A stretch of DNA of 64,000 nt from Burkholderia vietnamiensis LMG 10929 (GTDB lineage: Bacteria > Pseudomonadota > Gammaproteobacteria > Burkholderiales > Burkholderiaceae): contig NZ_CP009632.1 in assembly GCF_000959445.1 (NCBI RefSeq), positions 124,001 through 188,000 of the forward strand, read 5' to 3'. The translations under genes were made by a program, and so were the position numbers. The notes below the pieces were generated by a model, which was given only the letters and a program-made list of their open reading frames with translations, ran no database searches and was not told the origin of the DNA. This document shows positions 16,135-23,725 of this stretch, piece by piece (position 1 is the stretch's first letter; each line of letters starts with the position of its first letter).

Positions 16135-16449
16135 TTGCCGCTGGTTTCATTCGCACTCCAACCCAGTTTGCCGCCCGAGTGGGTTCCTAAGCCGCTCGCG
16201 CAATTCGTGGCGAATTGCGTGCCGGGATTAACGAAGCGGCAGTTGCTGGCTCGCACCGCACGGCTCGGTTGGAAGCCGAGTTGGGAGCCGATCCCGAAGC
16301 TGAAGCGAGACGACATCGAGGCGTACGGCTTCGGGCTCACGATTGACGGGGTAGGCGTACCGCTCATTGCACGCATGCGCATAGCTGCGAAAGATGTGAT
16401 GCCGATCAAGGTGCCGGAGCGGGATCCGCGGCAGATGAGTCTTTTCTAA
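16135..16449 (+). CDS. Hypothetical protein, 104 aa, ending at the insertion-sequence border
   Basis: I do not recognise this protein. The frame opens with TTG at 16135, with a CTGGAGACAGG ribosome-site-like string about 13 bases upstream. It reads as plausible protein (GLTKRQLLARTARLGWKPSW, then RDDIEAYGFGLTIDGVGVPL), and its codon use differs from random high-GC shadows. It ends in DPRQMSLF. The stop codon TAA straddles the left edge of the insertion sequence; without the element the frame would read TTC-TAG, so the protein end is unchanged. It lies 67 bases after the RES toxin and may belong to the same acquired segment. Confidence 0.5.
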   Translation: MPLVSFALQPSLPPEWVPKPLAQFVANCVPGLTKRQLLARTARLGWKPSWEPIPKLKRDDIEAYGFGLTIDGVGVPLIARMRIAAKDVMPIKVPERDPRQMSLF

Positions 16450-16469
16450 GAGGCCAGTTCAAAAAGACT
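16449..16469 (+). repeat. Left terminal inverted repeat of the IS5-type element
   Basis: Twenty-one bases that match the reverse complement of 17345-17365 exactly. It is preceded by the TA at 16447-16448. Confidence 0.88.
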
Positions 16470-16926
16470 GCTCGATGCGCCTGAAGATGTTCCAACAGAC
16501 AAGCGAGCAACCGAGTTTCAGGAATGCTTCGTGAATGTCAGGCCGCCGCTCGAAGCGAGTGCGTAGGCGACGAAAACTGTGGAGCCAGGAGTGAGTGCGT
16601 TCGACCACCCAACGATACTTGCCGAGTCCGCTGCCGTGTCGGGTCCGGCGCTTCGCGATCACTGGCTGGATACCGCGATTGCGCAGGGCTCGCCGATGCC
16701 GCTCGGAGTCGTATCTGCGATTGGCGTAGACCACGCGAGGCCGTTGAATCGGGTGGCCGCGCAGGCCGCGAATCGATGGAATCGCGTCGATCAGCGGCAG
16801 CAACTGCGTAACATCGTTGACGTTGGCGCCAGTCAGGATCGCGGCGAGAGGTGTGCGGTTGGCGTCGGTGACGATGTGGTGCTTGGAGCCGGGTCGCGCA
16901 CGATCAGTGGGGTTCGGGCCAGTTTT
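16459..16926 (-). CDS. IS5-type transposase, frame B (reached by -1 frameshift)
   Basis: The C-terminal half of the transposase, open from beyond the slip site to the stop at 16459. From the slip it reads KTGPNPTDRARPGSKHHIV and then TDANRTPLAAILTGANVNDV, with the second Asp. It ends with KYRWVVERTHSWLHSFRRLR, which holds the catalytic Glu of DDE transposases. It has no good start of its own, and the conserved sequence joins frame A exactly at the A5 run, as expected for programmed -1 frameshifting. The joined product would be about 272 residues, a normal IS427-group length. The stop lies ten bases inside the left end. Confidence 0.88.
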   Translation of the reverse strand, partial: KTGPNPTDRARPGSKHHIVTDANRTPLAAILTGANVNDVTQLLPLIDAIPSIRGLRGHPIQRPRVVYANRRYDSERHRRALRNRGIQPVIAKRRTRHGSGLGKYRWVVERTHSWLHSFRRLRTRFERRPDIHEAFLKLGCSLVCWNIFRRIEQSF

Positions 16927-17276
16927 TGGCCCGCCCCAACAGCCCGTACCGATGATGAATCGACGGCGGCACGTGAAAAATCGATCTGGCCGGCCGCCTG
17001 CAGTTTGGCGAGCAATAGTTCGTGGAGGCGATTCCACACACCGGCTTCGTGCCAGTCGCGAAGTCGGCGCCAACAGGTTGCCCCCGAACCGAAGCCGAGC
17101 TGGGTTGGCAGATGGTTCCATCGAATGCCGGTCTTGAGCACGAACAGGATGCCGTTCAATGTCGCCCGATTCGGAACCGGAAACTGTCCTGGATTCTTCG
17201 TTCGCCGCGGTTTCGGCGGCGGGAGTAATGGCTCGATGAGTATCCACAATTCGTCATCAACGATCGGCGCTTGCAT
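16833..17276 (-). CDS. IS5-type transposase, frame A
   Basis: The first transposase frame (147 codons if read to its own stop). The N-terminal part is the DUF4096-like DNA-binding region (LWILIEPLLPPPKPRRTKNP, GILFVLKTGIRWNHLPTQLG, CWRRLRDWHEAGVW). AAVDSSSVRAVGAG supplies the first Asp of the DDE triad. After GQK the frame leaves the conserved sequence, because the real product continues in frame B through a -1 shift at a run of five A on the - strand (16923-16927, codons CAA AAA). Residues past that point (LARTPLIVRDPAPS) have no family character. Confidence 0.88.
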   Translation of the reverse strand: MQAPIVDDELWILIEPLLPPPKPRRTKNPGQFPVPNRATLNGILFVLKTGIRWNHLPTQLGFGSGATCWRRLRDWHEAGVWNRLHELLLAKLQAAGQIDFSRAAVDSSSVRAVGAGQKLARTPLIVRDPAPSTTSSPTPTAHLSPRS

Positions 17277-17344
17277 CCCTCATGATCCTGTTGCTCAGAT
17301 GCTTGAGGTTAACAGGTCGCCGGTGAAGTTAACAGCGCCTCGAG

Positions 17345-17365
17345 AGTCTTTTTGAACTGGCCTCT
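17345..17365 (-). repeat. Right terminal inverted repeat of the IS5-type element
   Basis: The reverse complement of 16449-16469 without mismatch. It is followed by TA at 17366-17367. It lies on the transposase-upstream side of the element. Confidence 0.88.
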
Positions 17366-17832
17366 TAGCGGAATACTTGATTGGTCGACCGCGGCTGGAT
17401 CGATTGAGCGGCGCGTGACCGTGCGCATGAATCGTTGCGCCTAGAAATGACGACAGGGTCGTGGGCGATGCCCGGCGTCGCGGGCGCGGCCAGCGAGTTC
17501 ATCAACGACGGGTCCACGTCAATCGACGGGTTGGTGCTGAAGTCGGTTCATGTCCACATAACGACGCATATTCGGTTCAAATCTCCGTGCTTGTTCGATT
17601 GTAATAGCCACCGCCACCGCCACCGCCACCGCCACCGCCACCGCCAACCAGCAAGCGGTTACCGGTTACCGCCACGCCCCAGGTACATACCTTGCTGCCC
17701 TACACCCCAATGACGGCAGGCGCGCATGCAGCGTTGCCCGCCGTGTATTTTCGCGCCGCACGGGTAGAGCTCGGCACGCGCACCCGCCGCGGTTCCGCGG
17801 CGCTGTTGCAACCTAATCGAACGGGAGAACGC
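17366..17832 (+). other. Gene-free region between the insertion sequence and the pqi genes
   Basis: No supported gene. The stretch includes the GCCACC hexanucleotide repeat at 17607-17646 and probably the pqi promoter in its last about 150 bases. The first about 20 bases resume the sequence interrupted by the insertion element. Confidence 0.55.
17607..17646 (+). repeat. Hexanucleotide repeat (GCCACC), about 6.7 copies
   Basis: Six perfect GCCACC units followed by GCCA, in a non-coding stretch about 190 bases before the pqi leader ORF. Perfect short repeats of this kind change copy number by slippage. Confidence 0.9.
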
Positions 17833-17937
17833 ATGACGACGATCATCACGCGCGACCGCCTGCCCGCGTCGTGCAGGTTTTGCCACCGGGCGTGTCATTG
17901 CGCGCATCGCGCGCCCACCGGCGCTGCCGTCGCATGA
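17833..17937 (+). CDS. Small Cys/His-rich ORF (34 aa), possible pqi leader peptide
   Basis: An ATG at 17833 follows a GGGAG ribosome site by about 6 bases and opens a 34-codon ORF. Its middle reads CRFCHRACHCAH: four Cys and three His within 12 residues, a pattern that could bind a metal. The stop overlaps the pqiA ATG as ATGA, so translation of the two is coupled. A leader-peptide or metal-sensing role is inference. The alternative is that it is a chance frame, or that pqiA starts earlier (GTG at 17871 in its own frame). Confidence 0.45.
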   Translation: MTTIITRDRLPASCRFCHRACHCAHRAPTGAAVA

Positions 17938-19142
17938 CCACGATCGGTTGCCCTACGTGCGGGACGCTCGACCATATCCCGCCGATCGACGCACACGCGC
18001 TGGCGCGCTGCAGACGTTGCCACGCGACGCTCGAACGCCGCCGCGGCCGCAGCGTGGAGGCCGCGCTCGCCTGTACGACGGCGACCTTCGTGCTGTTGTT
18101 TCCCGCCAACCTCGCACCGCTGATGACGGTCACGATGCTGGGCGCGTCGCATTCCTCGGTGCTCGCGTCGGGCATCGTGTCGATGTGGAACGACGGCTGG
18201 GTGATCCTGGCCGTGTTGCTCGGGATGTTCGGCATCGTGCTGCCGTTCGCGCGCTTCGGCGGCCTGATGCTGGTGCTGGCCGCGATTGGCTTCGGCTGGC
18301 GGTTCTCCGGTATCGGCGCGGTGTTCCGTTGGTCGCTCGCACTCGACGCTTGGGCAATGCCGGACGTGTACCTCGTCGGCTGCATCATCGGCTACGTGCG
18401 CGTCACGCACAGTGTCACCGGCTCGATCGGCGCAGGCGGCTATTGCCTGATCGCGGTCGGCCTGATGTCGATGCTCACGCGCGCGTCGCTCGACCGGCGC
18501 ACCGTGTGGCGGGCCATCGAAGCCGATCGGCGTCCGTCGCGCGGCGAGGCCGTGCTGTCGTGTGCCGGTTGCGACATGGTGCAGCCATACGCGTGCGCCG
18601 GGCGGTCGTGTTCGCGTTGCGGGCTGACGCTGCGCGCGCGCCGGGTCGCGGCGCTTTCGCGCGCGAGCGCGCTCTCGCTGGCGGCGCTCGTGCTGACCGT
18701 GCCGGCCAACCTGTTGCCGATGACAACGTCGATCCAGCTCGGACGCGTGCACACGCACCGCATCGTCGACGGCGTCATGCAGCTCTTTCACGTCGGCCTA
18801 TGGCCGTTCGGCATCTTGACGTTCATCACGAGCATCGTGATCCCGGTCGCGAAGATCGTCGGCATGGGCTGGTTCGTCGCGTCCGTGCTGCGGCGATCGC
18901 GCCGGCATTTGCGCTTGAAGGTGCGCCTCTACCGCTGGATCGACGAACTCGGCCGGTGGTCGAACGTCGACGTCTTCACGATCGCGGCGTTCGTTCCGTT
19001 GATCCGCTTCGACGGCGTCGCGTCCGCGCAGCCGGCTACCGGCGCCACCGCATTCGCGCTCGTGGTGTTCCTGACCATGCTCGCGTCGCGCGCCTTCGAT
19101 CCGCGCCTGATGTGGGACCGCCCCGACCGGAGGACTCGATGA
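17934..19142 (+). CDS. pqiA: PqiA, paraquat-inducible inner-membrane protein
   Basis: A 402-residue inner-membrane protein that works with an MCE protein in lipid transport between the membranes. There are two PqiA modules. Each begins with a four-Cys zinc ribbon: CPTC with CRRC at residues of about 6-30, and CAGC with CSRC near residues 208-226. Each ribbon is followed by hydrophobic helices (ATFVLLFPANLAPLMTVTML and LAALVLTVPANLLPMTTSIQ). The repeated PANL-PMT motif is diagnostic. The start at 17934 puts the first ribbon right at the N terminus. Its stop overlaps pqiB by ATGA. Confidence 0.93.
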   Translation: MTTIGCPTCGTLDHIPPIDAHALARCRRCHATLERRRGRSVEAALACTTATFVLLFPANLAPLMTVTMLGASHSSVLASGIVSMWNDGWVILAVLLGMFGIVLPFARFGGLMLVLAAIGFGWRFSGIGAVFRWSLALDAWAMPDVYLVGCIIGYVRVTHSVTGSIGAGGYCLIAVGLMSMLTRASLDRRTVWRAIEADRRPSRGEAVLSCAGCDMVQPYACAGRSCSRCGLTLRARRVAALSRASALSLAALVLTVPANLLPMTTSIQLGRVHTHRIVDGVMQLFHVGLWPFGILTFITSIVIPVAKIVGMGWFVASVLRRSRRHLRLKVRLYRWIDELGRWSNVDVFTIAAFVPLIRFDGVASAQPATGATAFALVVFLTMLASRAFDPRLMWDRPDRRTR

Positions 19143-20434
19143 ACCCGCCGCGCATCCGTCGCTCGCGCGCCGAGGTGCGGCACAGTCGTTGGCCGGGATT
19201 GATCTGGGCGGTACCCGTCGCCACGCTGGCCGTGGTCGGATGGCTCGGGATACGGGCGCTCGCGCAGGGCGGGGAAAGCGTCACCGTGATGTTTTCCGAC
19301 GCGCACGGAATGAAAGTCGACGATACCGACGTGACGCTGCGCGGCGTGAAGGTCGGCAAGGTCGCGGGCATCGCGTTGTCGCCCGACGGCCGGCATGTGG
19401 AGGTCGAGTTGAAGATCGATCGCGCGCAGCAGAAGTATCTGCTCAGCGGCACGCGCTTTTTCCTGCGCGGTGCGCAGCCGGACATGAGCGACCCGACCTC
19501 GCTGCGCGCGCTCGTCGTCGGGCCGGAAATCGTGATGGAGCCGGGCGCCGGCGCCCCGGCGCGGCACTTCGACGGCACCGAGCGCCGCCCGGCGCTCGCG
19601 CCCGAGCATGGGCCGGTGGTGCCGTACTTGATTCGGTTCGCCGGTGCGGCCGGCGAGCTGAAGGACGGCGCGCCGGTGAAACTGCGCGGCTTCCAGGTCG
19701 GCACGGTCACGCGCGTGCGGCTGAGTTACGACGCCGCCACCGGGCAGCTCGGCACGCCGGTGCAGATCGCGCTCGAACCGTCGGCGCTCGGCATCACCGG
19801 CGTGCATCCGCCGGCCGACGGCAACTGGCGGCCCATCGTCGACGGCATGCTCGAACGGCTCGTCGCCCGCGGGCTGCGCGCGCGGCTGGTGCAGGATCCG
19901 CCGCTCGTCGGCCCGCGCATGGTCAGCCTCGATTTCGTCGCCGGCGCTTCGGCGGCCGCGTTTTCCGGTGGCGCCGGCCCGGCGGAGATTCCGAGCGTCG
20001 CGTCGGCCGACTTCGGTGCGATCGCCGCGCGCGCCAACGCGATCGCCGGCAAGCTCGACGCGCTGCCGATCAAGGAGACCGGCGACGACGTGCGCGCGAT
20101 CGCGGCGCGGCTCAATGCGCTGACCGCATCGCCGCAGATCCGCGACAGCCTCGCGCATCTCGACCGATCGGTCGCGCAGATCGACCGCACGCTGCAGCAG
20201 GTGTCGCCGCAGATCGGTCCGCTCGTCGCGCAGCTGCGCGACGCCGCGAACAGCGCCGACCAGGCCGCAGCCGCAGCCAGCCGGACGCTCGGCGACGACG
20301 CCACCACGCAGACCGGCGTGCCCGCAGTGTTGCGCGAACTCGCCGATACCGCCCGTTCGGTGCGTGCGCTGGCCGACTATCTCGACCGACATCCCGAAGC
20401 GCTCGTGCGCGGCAGAGCGAAGGAGAAGCCATGA
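19139..20434 (+). CDS. pqiB: PqiB, MCE-domain lipid-transport protein
   Basis: A 431-residue periplasmic MCE protein with one N-terminal membrane helix (GLIWAVPVATLAVVGWLGIRAL). Two MCE domains can be read: about residues 45-100 (VTLRGVKVGKVAGIALSPDG) and about 160-220 (PVKLRGFQVGTVTRVRLSYD). The C-terminal third is helical (IRDSLAHLDRSVAQIDRTLQ) and may form the long needle seen in E. coli PqiB. E. coli PqiB has three MCE domains and about 546 residues, so this protein is shorter by about one domain. It is coupled to pqiA and pqiC by ATGA overlaps. Confidence 0.92.
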   Translation: MNPPRIRRSRAEVRHSRWPGLIWAVPVATLAVVGWLGIRALAQGGESVTVMFSDAHGMKVDDTDVTLRGVKVGKVAGIALSPDGRHVEVELKIDRAQQKYLLSGTRFFLRGAQPDMSDPTSLRALVVGPEIVMEPGAGAPARHFDGTERRPALAPEHGPVVPYLIRFAGAAGELKDGAPVKLRGFQVGTVTRVRLSYDAATGQLGTPVQIALEPSALGITGVHPPADGNWRPIVDGMLERLVARGLRARLVQDPPLVGPRMVSLDFVAGASAAAFSGGAGPAEIPSVASADFGAIAARANAIAGKLDALPIKETGDDVRAIAARLNALTASPQIRDSLAHLDRSVAQIDRTLQQVSPQIGPLVAQLRDAANSADQAAAAASRTLGDDATTQTGVPAVLRELADTARSVRALADYLDRHPEALVRGRAKEKP

Positions 20435-21048
20435 TCCGTCGATCGAAGCGACGGGCCGGCGACGCAGCGGCGCCGGCCCCGATGAAATGGGCGGTCGTTG
20501 CGCTGGCCGCCGTGCTCGCCGGATGCGGGCACAGCCCGCCGACGCGCTATGTGGCGTTGAGTGCGACGCCGGCTACATCGATCCGCGCGGACGAGCCCAT
20601 CGAGCCGGTACAACTGACTGCCGTGCACGTGCCGGCGGAGCTCGACCGGCCCGAGGTCGTCGTGCAGCGCTCGGCGAACCGTGTCTGGATCGACGAAGGC
20701 GCGCGCTGGGCCGGGCCGCTCGACCGGATGATGCGGCGCACGCTCGCGCAGGACCTGCTGACGCGCCTGCCGCCGGGAGCCGTCGTCCTGCCGGATGCGC
20801 CGCGGCCGCCCGACACGCGCACGCTCGTCGTCACGGTGCTGGACGTGCATGCGGACGACGGCGGCACGTTGACGTTGGAGGCCGCATGGACGGTGTTGGC
20901 GGGCCGGCCCGAGCGCGTGAGCGCGAGCCGCGAGACGACCTTGACCGCATCGTTGACGCAGCACGGCGCGGCCGCGCAGGCCGCCGCGCTGAGCGCGATT
21001 CTGGGGCGCCTCGCGGACCAGATCGCGGCCGGGCTGCCGCCACGCTGA
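20431..21048 (+). CDS. pqiC: PqiC, outer-membrane lipoprotein (ABC-type transport auxiliary component)
   Basis: A 205-residue lipoprotein. A signal region (MKWAVVALAAVLAGC) ends in a lipobox LAGC with the Cys near residue 32, preceded by an unusually long basic N terminus (IRRSKRRAG), so an internal start at the ATG of MKW is also possible. The mature part carries the PqiC/DUF330 pattern: RYVALSATPA, LDRPEVVVQRSANRVWIDEG and the W-x-PL-x3-M motif (WAGPLDRMM). In E. coli PqiC sits in the outer membrane and docks with PqiB. It completes the pqiABC operon. Confidence 0.92.
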   Translation: MIRRSKRRAGDAAAPAPMKWAVVALAAVLAGCGHSPPTRYVALSATPATSIRADEPIEPVQLTAVHVPAELDRPEVVVQRSANRVWIDEGARWAGPLDRMMRRTLAQDLLTRLPPGAVVLPDAPRPPDTRTLVVTVLDVHADDGGTLTLEAAWTVLAGRPERVSASRETTLTASLTQHGAAAQAAALSAILGRLADQIAAGLPPR

Positions 21049-21406
21049 GCGGACGCGAGCCGGCCTGCACGGTGGCCCGACCATTGGTGGACGGGCCGAC
21101 ACCGATCGAACGATCACATCCGCACCGGTGCCGCTCGCCACGCAGCGACGATCGGCTTGCGGCGGCCGGTCAGCAGGGGACGCACGCGGCAAATTCAGTG
21201 CGCGTCGATCGAAAGCGTTCCCCGTCTTGATCGTTACTGGCGTTTGAGACTTTGCGGATCGACCTGTGTGATCCGCAGCGCGTGACAGAGGCGGTATCGA
21301 AGTGCGGCGCCGCCAGCCAGCACATTCCGCCGGCGACACGGGCCTCACGATCGAACGCAGTCGGATCGACTGCGTTCGACCGCCGCGCCTGCACACCGAC
21401 GCGCCA
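21049..21406 (+). other. Gene-free region between pqiC and the CMD-family gene
   Basis: Short frames here have no recognisable protein. The region lies between two convergent genes and holds the hairpin at 21352-21378. Confidence 0.55.
21352..21378 (-). terminator. Strong hairpin downstream of the CMD-family gene (terminator-like)
   Basis: A 12-base perfect inverted repeat (CGAACGCAGTCG, loop GAT, CGACTGCGTTCG) about 28 bases past the stop of the - strand gene at 21407. There is no T run on either side, so it may stabilise the 3' end or act as a bidirectional block between convergent genes instead of as a classic terminator. Confidence 0.55.
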
Positions 21407-21943
21407 TTACGCCACGGCCGGGAAATCGAGCGTCGTATCGTTGACGCGATTGACCAGGTTCGTGAACGTGATCGACGCGATCGCCAGGCTGATCTCGATC
21501 AGCTGGCGCTCCGTGTAACCGGCGGCGCGCACGGCGTCGACGGCCGCCTCGGGCACCGTGCCGCGCGTGCCGACCAGCGTACGCACATAGGTCACCAGCG
21601 CGTCGCGCTTGGCGTCGCCGGTGGCCGCGCCGACGCGCACCTGCTTCATGGCGTCGCTCGACAGTCCGGCCAGCTTGCCCATCAGCGTATGCGCGGCGAC
21701 ACAATAGTCACAGCCCACGTGTTCGCTGACCGCCAGCTTGATGACTTCGATGTCGGCCTTGCCGAGCGTGCCGGCAGCCACGACCGCGTCGAACGCGAGC
21801 GCCGCGCCGAGGGCTTCGGGGCTGTGCGTGCCGATGGTGGCGTACGCATTGGGCACCTTGCCGACGGCCTTCTTGATCTTCGCGAACACTTCCGCTGCCG
21901 CGCCGGTGGCTTCTTCAGGGCGAATGGTGGTGAGACGGGACAT
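21407..21943 (-). CDS. Carboxymuconolactone decarboxylase / AhpD-like alkylhydroperoxidase family protein
   Basis: A 178-residue all-helical protein of the CMD/AhpD family. The redox motif is present as CDYCVAAH, with Cys78, Cys81 and His85; this arrangement supports peroxidase-type or disulfide chemistry rather than lactone decarboxylation. The N terminus KIKKAVGKVPNAYATIGTHS is typical of the peroxidase-related subgroup. The ATG at 21943 is preceded by AAGGAG within the usual distance. It is divergent from an AraC regulator 129 bases away, which probably controls it. Role in oxidative stress is inferred from family and context. Confidence 0.88.
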   Translation of the reverse strand: MSRLTTIRPEEATGAAAEVFAKIKKAVGKVPNAYATIGTHSPEALGAALAFDAVVAAGTLGKADIEVIKLAVSEHVGCDYCVAAHTLMGKLAGLSSDAMKQVRVGAATGDAKRDALVTYVRTLVGTRGTVPEAAVDAVRAAGYTERQLIEISLAIASITFTNLVNRVNDTTLDFPAVA

Positions 21944-22072
21944 GATCGACTCCTTCGTTCAGTTGAGTGGTTGAACTGCTTAGCCATGTCGTATGGCATG
22001 GGAGTCAGTGTAGGGATGCAGGCCGAGTTTTTTAATGCCATACTTGTGCAAATTCATGCTCAAACGTCTCAT

Positions 22073-23053
22073 ATGGACATGCTGGACCGATTGCTGTCGA
22101 TGATGCCGGTCACCGGCCGGCTGGACGTACGGTGCCATTTCGGTTCGCCGTGGCGCATCGACCATCCCGAGTCGAACGAGCGGGAGCTTCCGTATCACAT
22201 CCTGTTGCGCGGCGAGGCTGTCGTCGAAGGCGAGACGGGCGGCGCGGACGAACCGACGCTCCGAATGAAGGCCGGCGACATCGTGGTGTTCCCGTCCGGC
22301 AGTGCGCACCGGCTGCACGACGGCAGCGGCGACGCGCCGCGCGCGGTGCAAGAGCGGCACCGCAACGGCCTGACCATTACGACGAACGGCGGCGCCGACG
22401 CGAGCATCGACGTGCTGTGCGGGCGCTTCGTGCTGCCGGCCGTCCCGCAGCAGTTGCTGCGCGACCATCTGCCTCGGCGTCTGATCGTGAGCAGCGTCGC
22501 CGCCGGCGATGGACAGACGCGCGACGCCGCGTTTGCCGCCACGCGGCTTGCGCGGGTCATCGAATTGATGCGTGAGGAAGCGCTGGAGCAACGTGCCGGC
22601 AGCGCGGCGGTGGTCGATCATCTGTCCGGCGCGCTGTTCGCGTTGACGCTGCGCAGTGCGTCCGAGTCCGGTCACGCGCCGCGTGGGCTGCTCGCGCTGG
22701 CGCAACGCCATCGGCTGCAGCCGGCGCTCACCGCGATGTTCGACGAGCCGGAAAAGCCCTGGACGCTGGCGCAGCTGGCGGAGCGCTGCCACATGTCGCG
22801 CGCGACGTTCGCACGCCACTTCGACGAGGCGATCAGCCGCTCGGCGACCGATGTGCTGACGGAAATCCGCATGGCGCTTGCCGGGCGCAAGCTGGCGCAA
22901 ACGACGATGTCCGTCGCGGAGATCGGCGAGACGGTCGGATATCGGTCGGAGGCTGCGTTCCAACGCGTGTTCAAACGGCAGGTGGGGATGACGCCGGCGA
23001 AGTGGCGCATGCAAGCGACGAGAATCGCGGCGCCGGAAGCGCGGTCGTCCTGA
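22073..23053 (+). CDS. AraC family regulator with cupin N domain
   Basis: A 326-residue regulator. The N-terminal cupin domain spans about residues 1-190 (MLDRLLSMMPVTGRLDVRCH, ELPYHILLRGEAVVEGE, MKAGDIVVFPSGSAHRLHDG). Two AraC helix-turn-helix motifs occupy about 225-326 (WTLAQLAERCHMSRATFARH and SVAEIGETVGYRSEAAFQRV, then FKRQVGMTPAKWR). The start at ATG 22073 gives the family-typical MDMLDRLL beginning; the frame stays open further upstream across the intergenic region. Regulators of this cupin type often lie divergent to the redox or decarboxylase gene they control, as seen here with the CMD-family gene. Confidence 0.9.
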   Translation: MDMLDRLLSMMPVTGRLDVRCHFGSPWRIDHPESNERELPYHILLRGEAVVEGETGGADEPTLRMKAGDIVVFPSGSAHRLHDGSGDAPRAVQERHRNGLTITTNGGADASIDVLCGRFVLPAVPQQLLRDHLPRRLIVSSVAAGDGQTRDAAFAATRLARVIELMREEALEQRAGSAAVVDHLSGALFALTLRSASESGHAPRGLLALAQRHRLQPALTAMFDEPEKPWTLAQLAERCHMSRATFARHFDEAISRSATDVLTEIRMALAGRKLAQTTMSVAEIGETVGYRSEAAFQRVFKRQVGMTPAKWRMQATRIAAPEARSS

Positions 23054-23107
23054 CGGACGGTGCAACCATCCATCCATAACGTGGGCGAACGCGCTGGAAG
23101 CATCGAG

Positions 23108-23356
23108 TCAGGCGACTGCTCGCAACGCTTGGAGGTCCTCCTTGATTCGATCGCGCGAACCTGCGGCATCGCAGTCGAGCGCGCGCGGCCAGTCGAAGTC
23201 GATGACGGCGGCCCCGCTCCGATCCGGCTCGGCAACAAGACCATCAAGCAGATTCGCAAACTGCGTCACGTCCTGGCGATCGATACCGTACTGAATTACG
23301 ACGAAGTCCTGGTAAAGCTCAGTGCCATCAGTGAAGCGCGCAATTGTATGGTCCAT
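23108..23356 (-). CDS. Hypothetical protein, 82 aa
   Basis: I do not recognise a family. The frame reads like a real small protein (DGTELYQDFVVIQYGIDRQD, then FANLLDGLVAEPDRSGAAVI) with balanced composition, unlike the Arg/Ala-rich shadows around it. No clear ribosome site precedes the ATG. A + strand frame (23060-23389) covers the same bases and is the alternative. It ends 54 bases from the AraC gene stop and faces it. Confidence 0.45.
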   Translation of the reverse strand: MDHTIARFTDGTELYQDFVVIQYGIDRQDVTQFANLLDGLVAEPDRSGAAVIDFDWPRALDCDAAGSRDRIKEDLQALRAVA

Positions 23357-23470
23357 TCGGCAGGGCGAGTACCAGGCGCATTGACGTGATGAACCGCCGC
23401 CAAACGCATCCGGCCACGACCGGACGATACTTATCGACTGCTTACGAGCATGCCGCGCAACGTCGGCACC

Positions 23471-23725
23471 TCAGTCGACGTCGTAGTTGAGATCGTGCCA
23501 CCGCTGCGACGTGCCGCCTCCTGAACCCAGCTGACCGCGTGGAAAGCGCATGACGGCGATTGCATGGAGGGCGCGCTCGTCGCCGACCGGGTCGCCACAA
23601 CTTCGGCGGACCTTCAGGTCGCGCACCCGACCTTCGTCGTCGAGCCAGACGCGCACCAAGACCCTTCGGCGGCCGTTGCCGGTTTGCGGTGTTGCACGCG
23701 ATAGCATGCGGTCAAGAAGCGACAT
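23471..23725 (-). CDS. Minimal TonB C-terminal-like protein, 84 aa
   Basis: This protein matches only the C-terminal domain of TonB-family energy transducers: RRVLVRVWLDDEGRVRDLKV is the first strand pair, followed by RRSCGDPVGDERALHAIAVM. There is no N-terminal membrane anchor and no proline-rich spacer, so it cannot couple to ExbBD in the normal way. The ATG at 23725 was chosen because GAGGAA lies 5 bases upstream; an ATG at 23740 adds five residues. No receptor or ExbBD gene lies nearby. It could be a stand-alone periplasm-independent protein, or a remnant of a longer gene. Confidence 0.62.
   Translation of the reverse strand: MSLLDRMLSRATPQTGNGRRRVLVRVWLDDEGRVRDLKVRRSCGDPVGDERALHAIAVMRFPRGQLGSGGGTSQRWHDLNYDVD

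Larger units (their letters stand above)
16449..17365 (-). mobile_element. Complete IS5-type insertion sequence (IS427-like), 917 bp
   Basis: The element has 21-base perfect terminal inverted repeats (16449-16469 and 17345-17365; core GGCCAGTTCAAAAAGACT) and two overlapping transposase frames on the - strand. A TA dinucleotide on each side (16447-16448 and 17366-17367) is the best candidate target duplication. Two-frame organisation and size fit the IS427 group of the IS5 family. Both frames and both ends look undamaged, so the copy may be active. The exact borders depend on how much of the CTAAG/CTTAG flank is counted as repeat. Confidence 0.9.

Noticed and set aside
17607..17646. Repeat tract as a CRISPR array
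   Set aside because: The units are 6 bases with no spacers; it is a simple-sequence repeat.
23060..23389. 109-codon + strand frame opposite the 82-aa hypothetical
   Set aside because: No ribosome site or recognisable pattern; the - strand frame looks more protein-like, although neither is certain.
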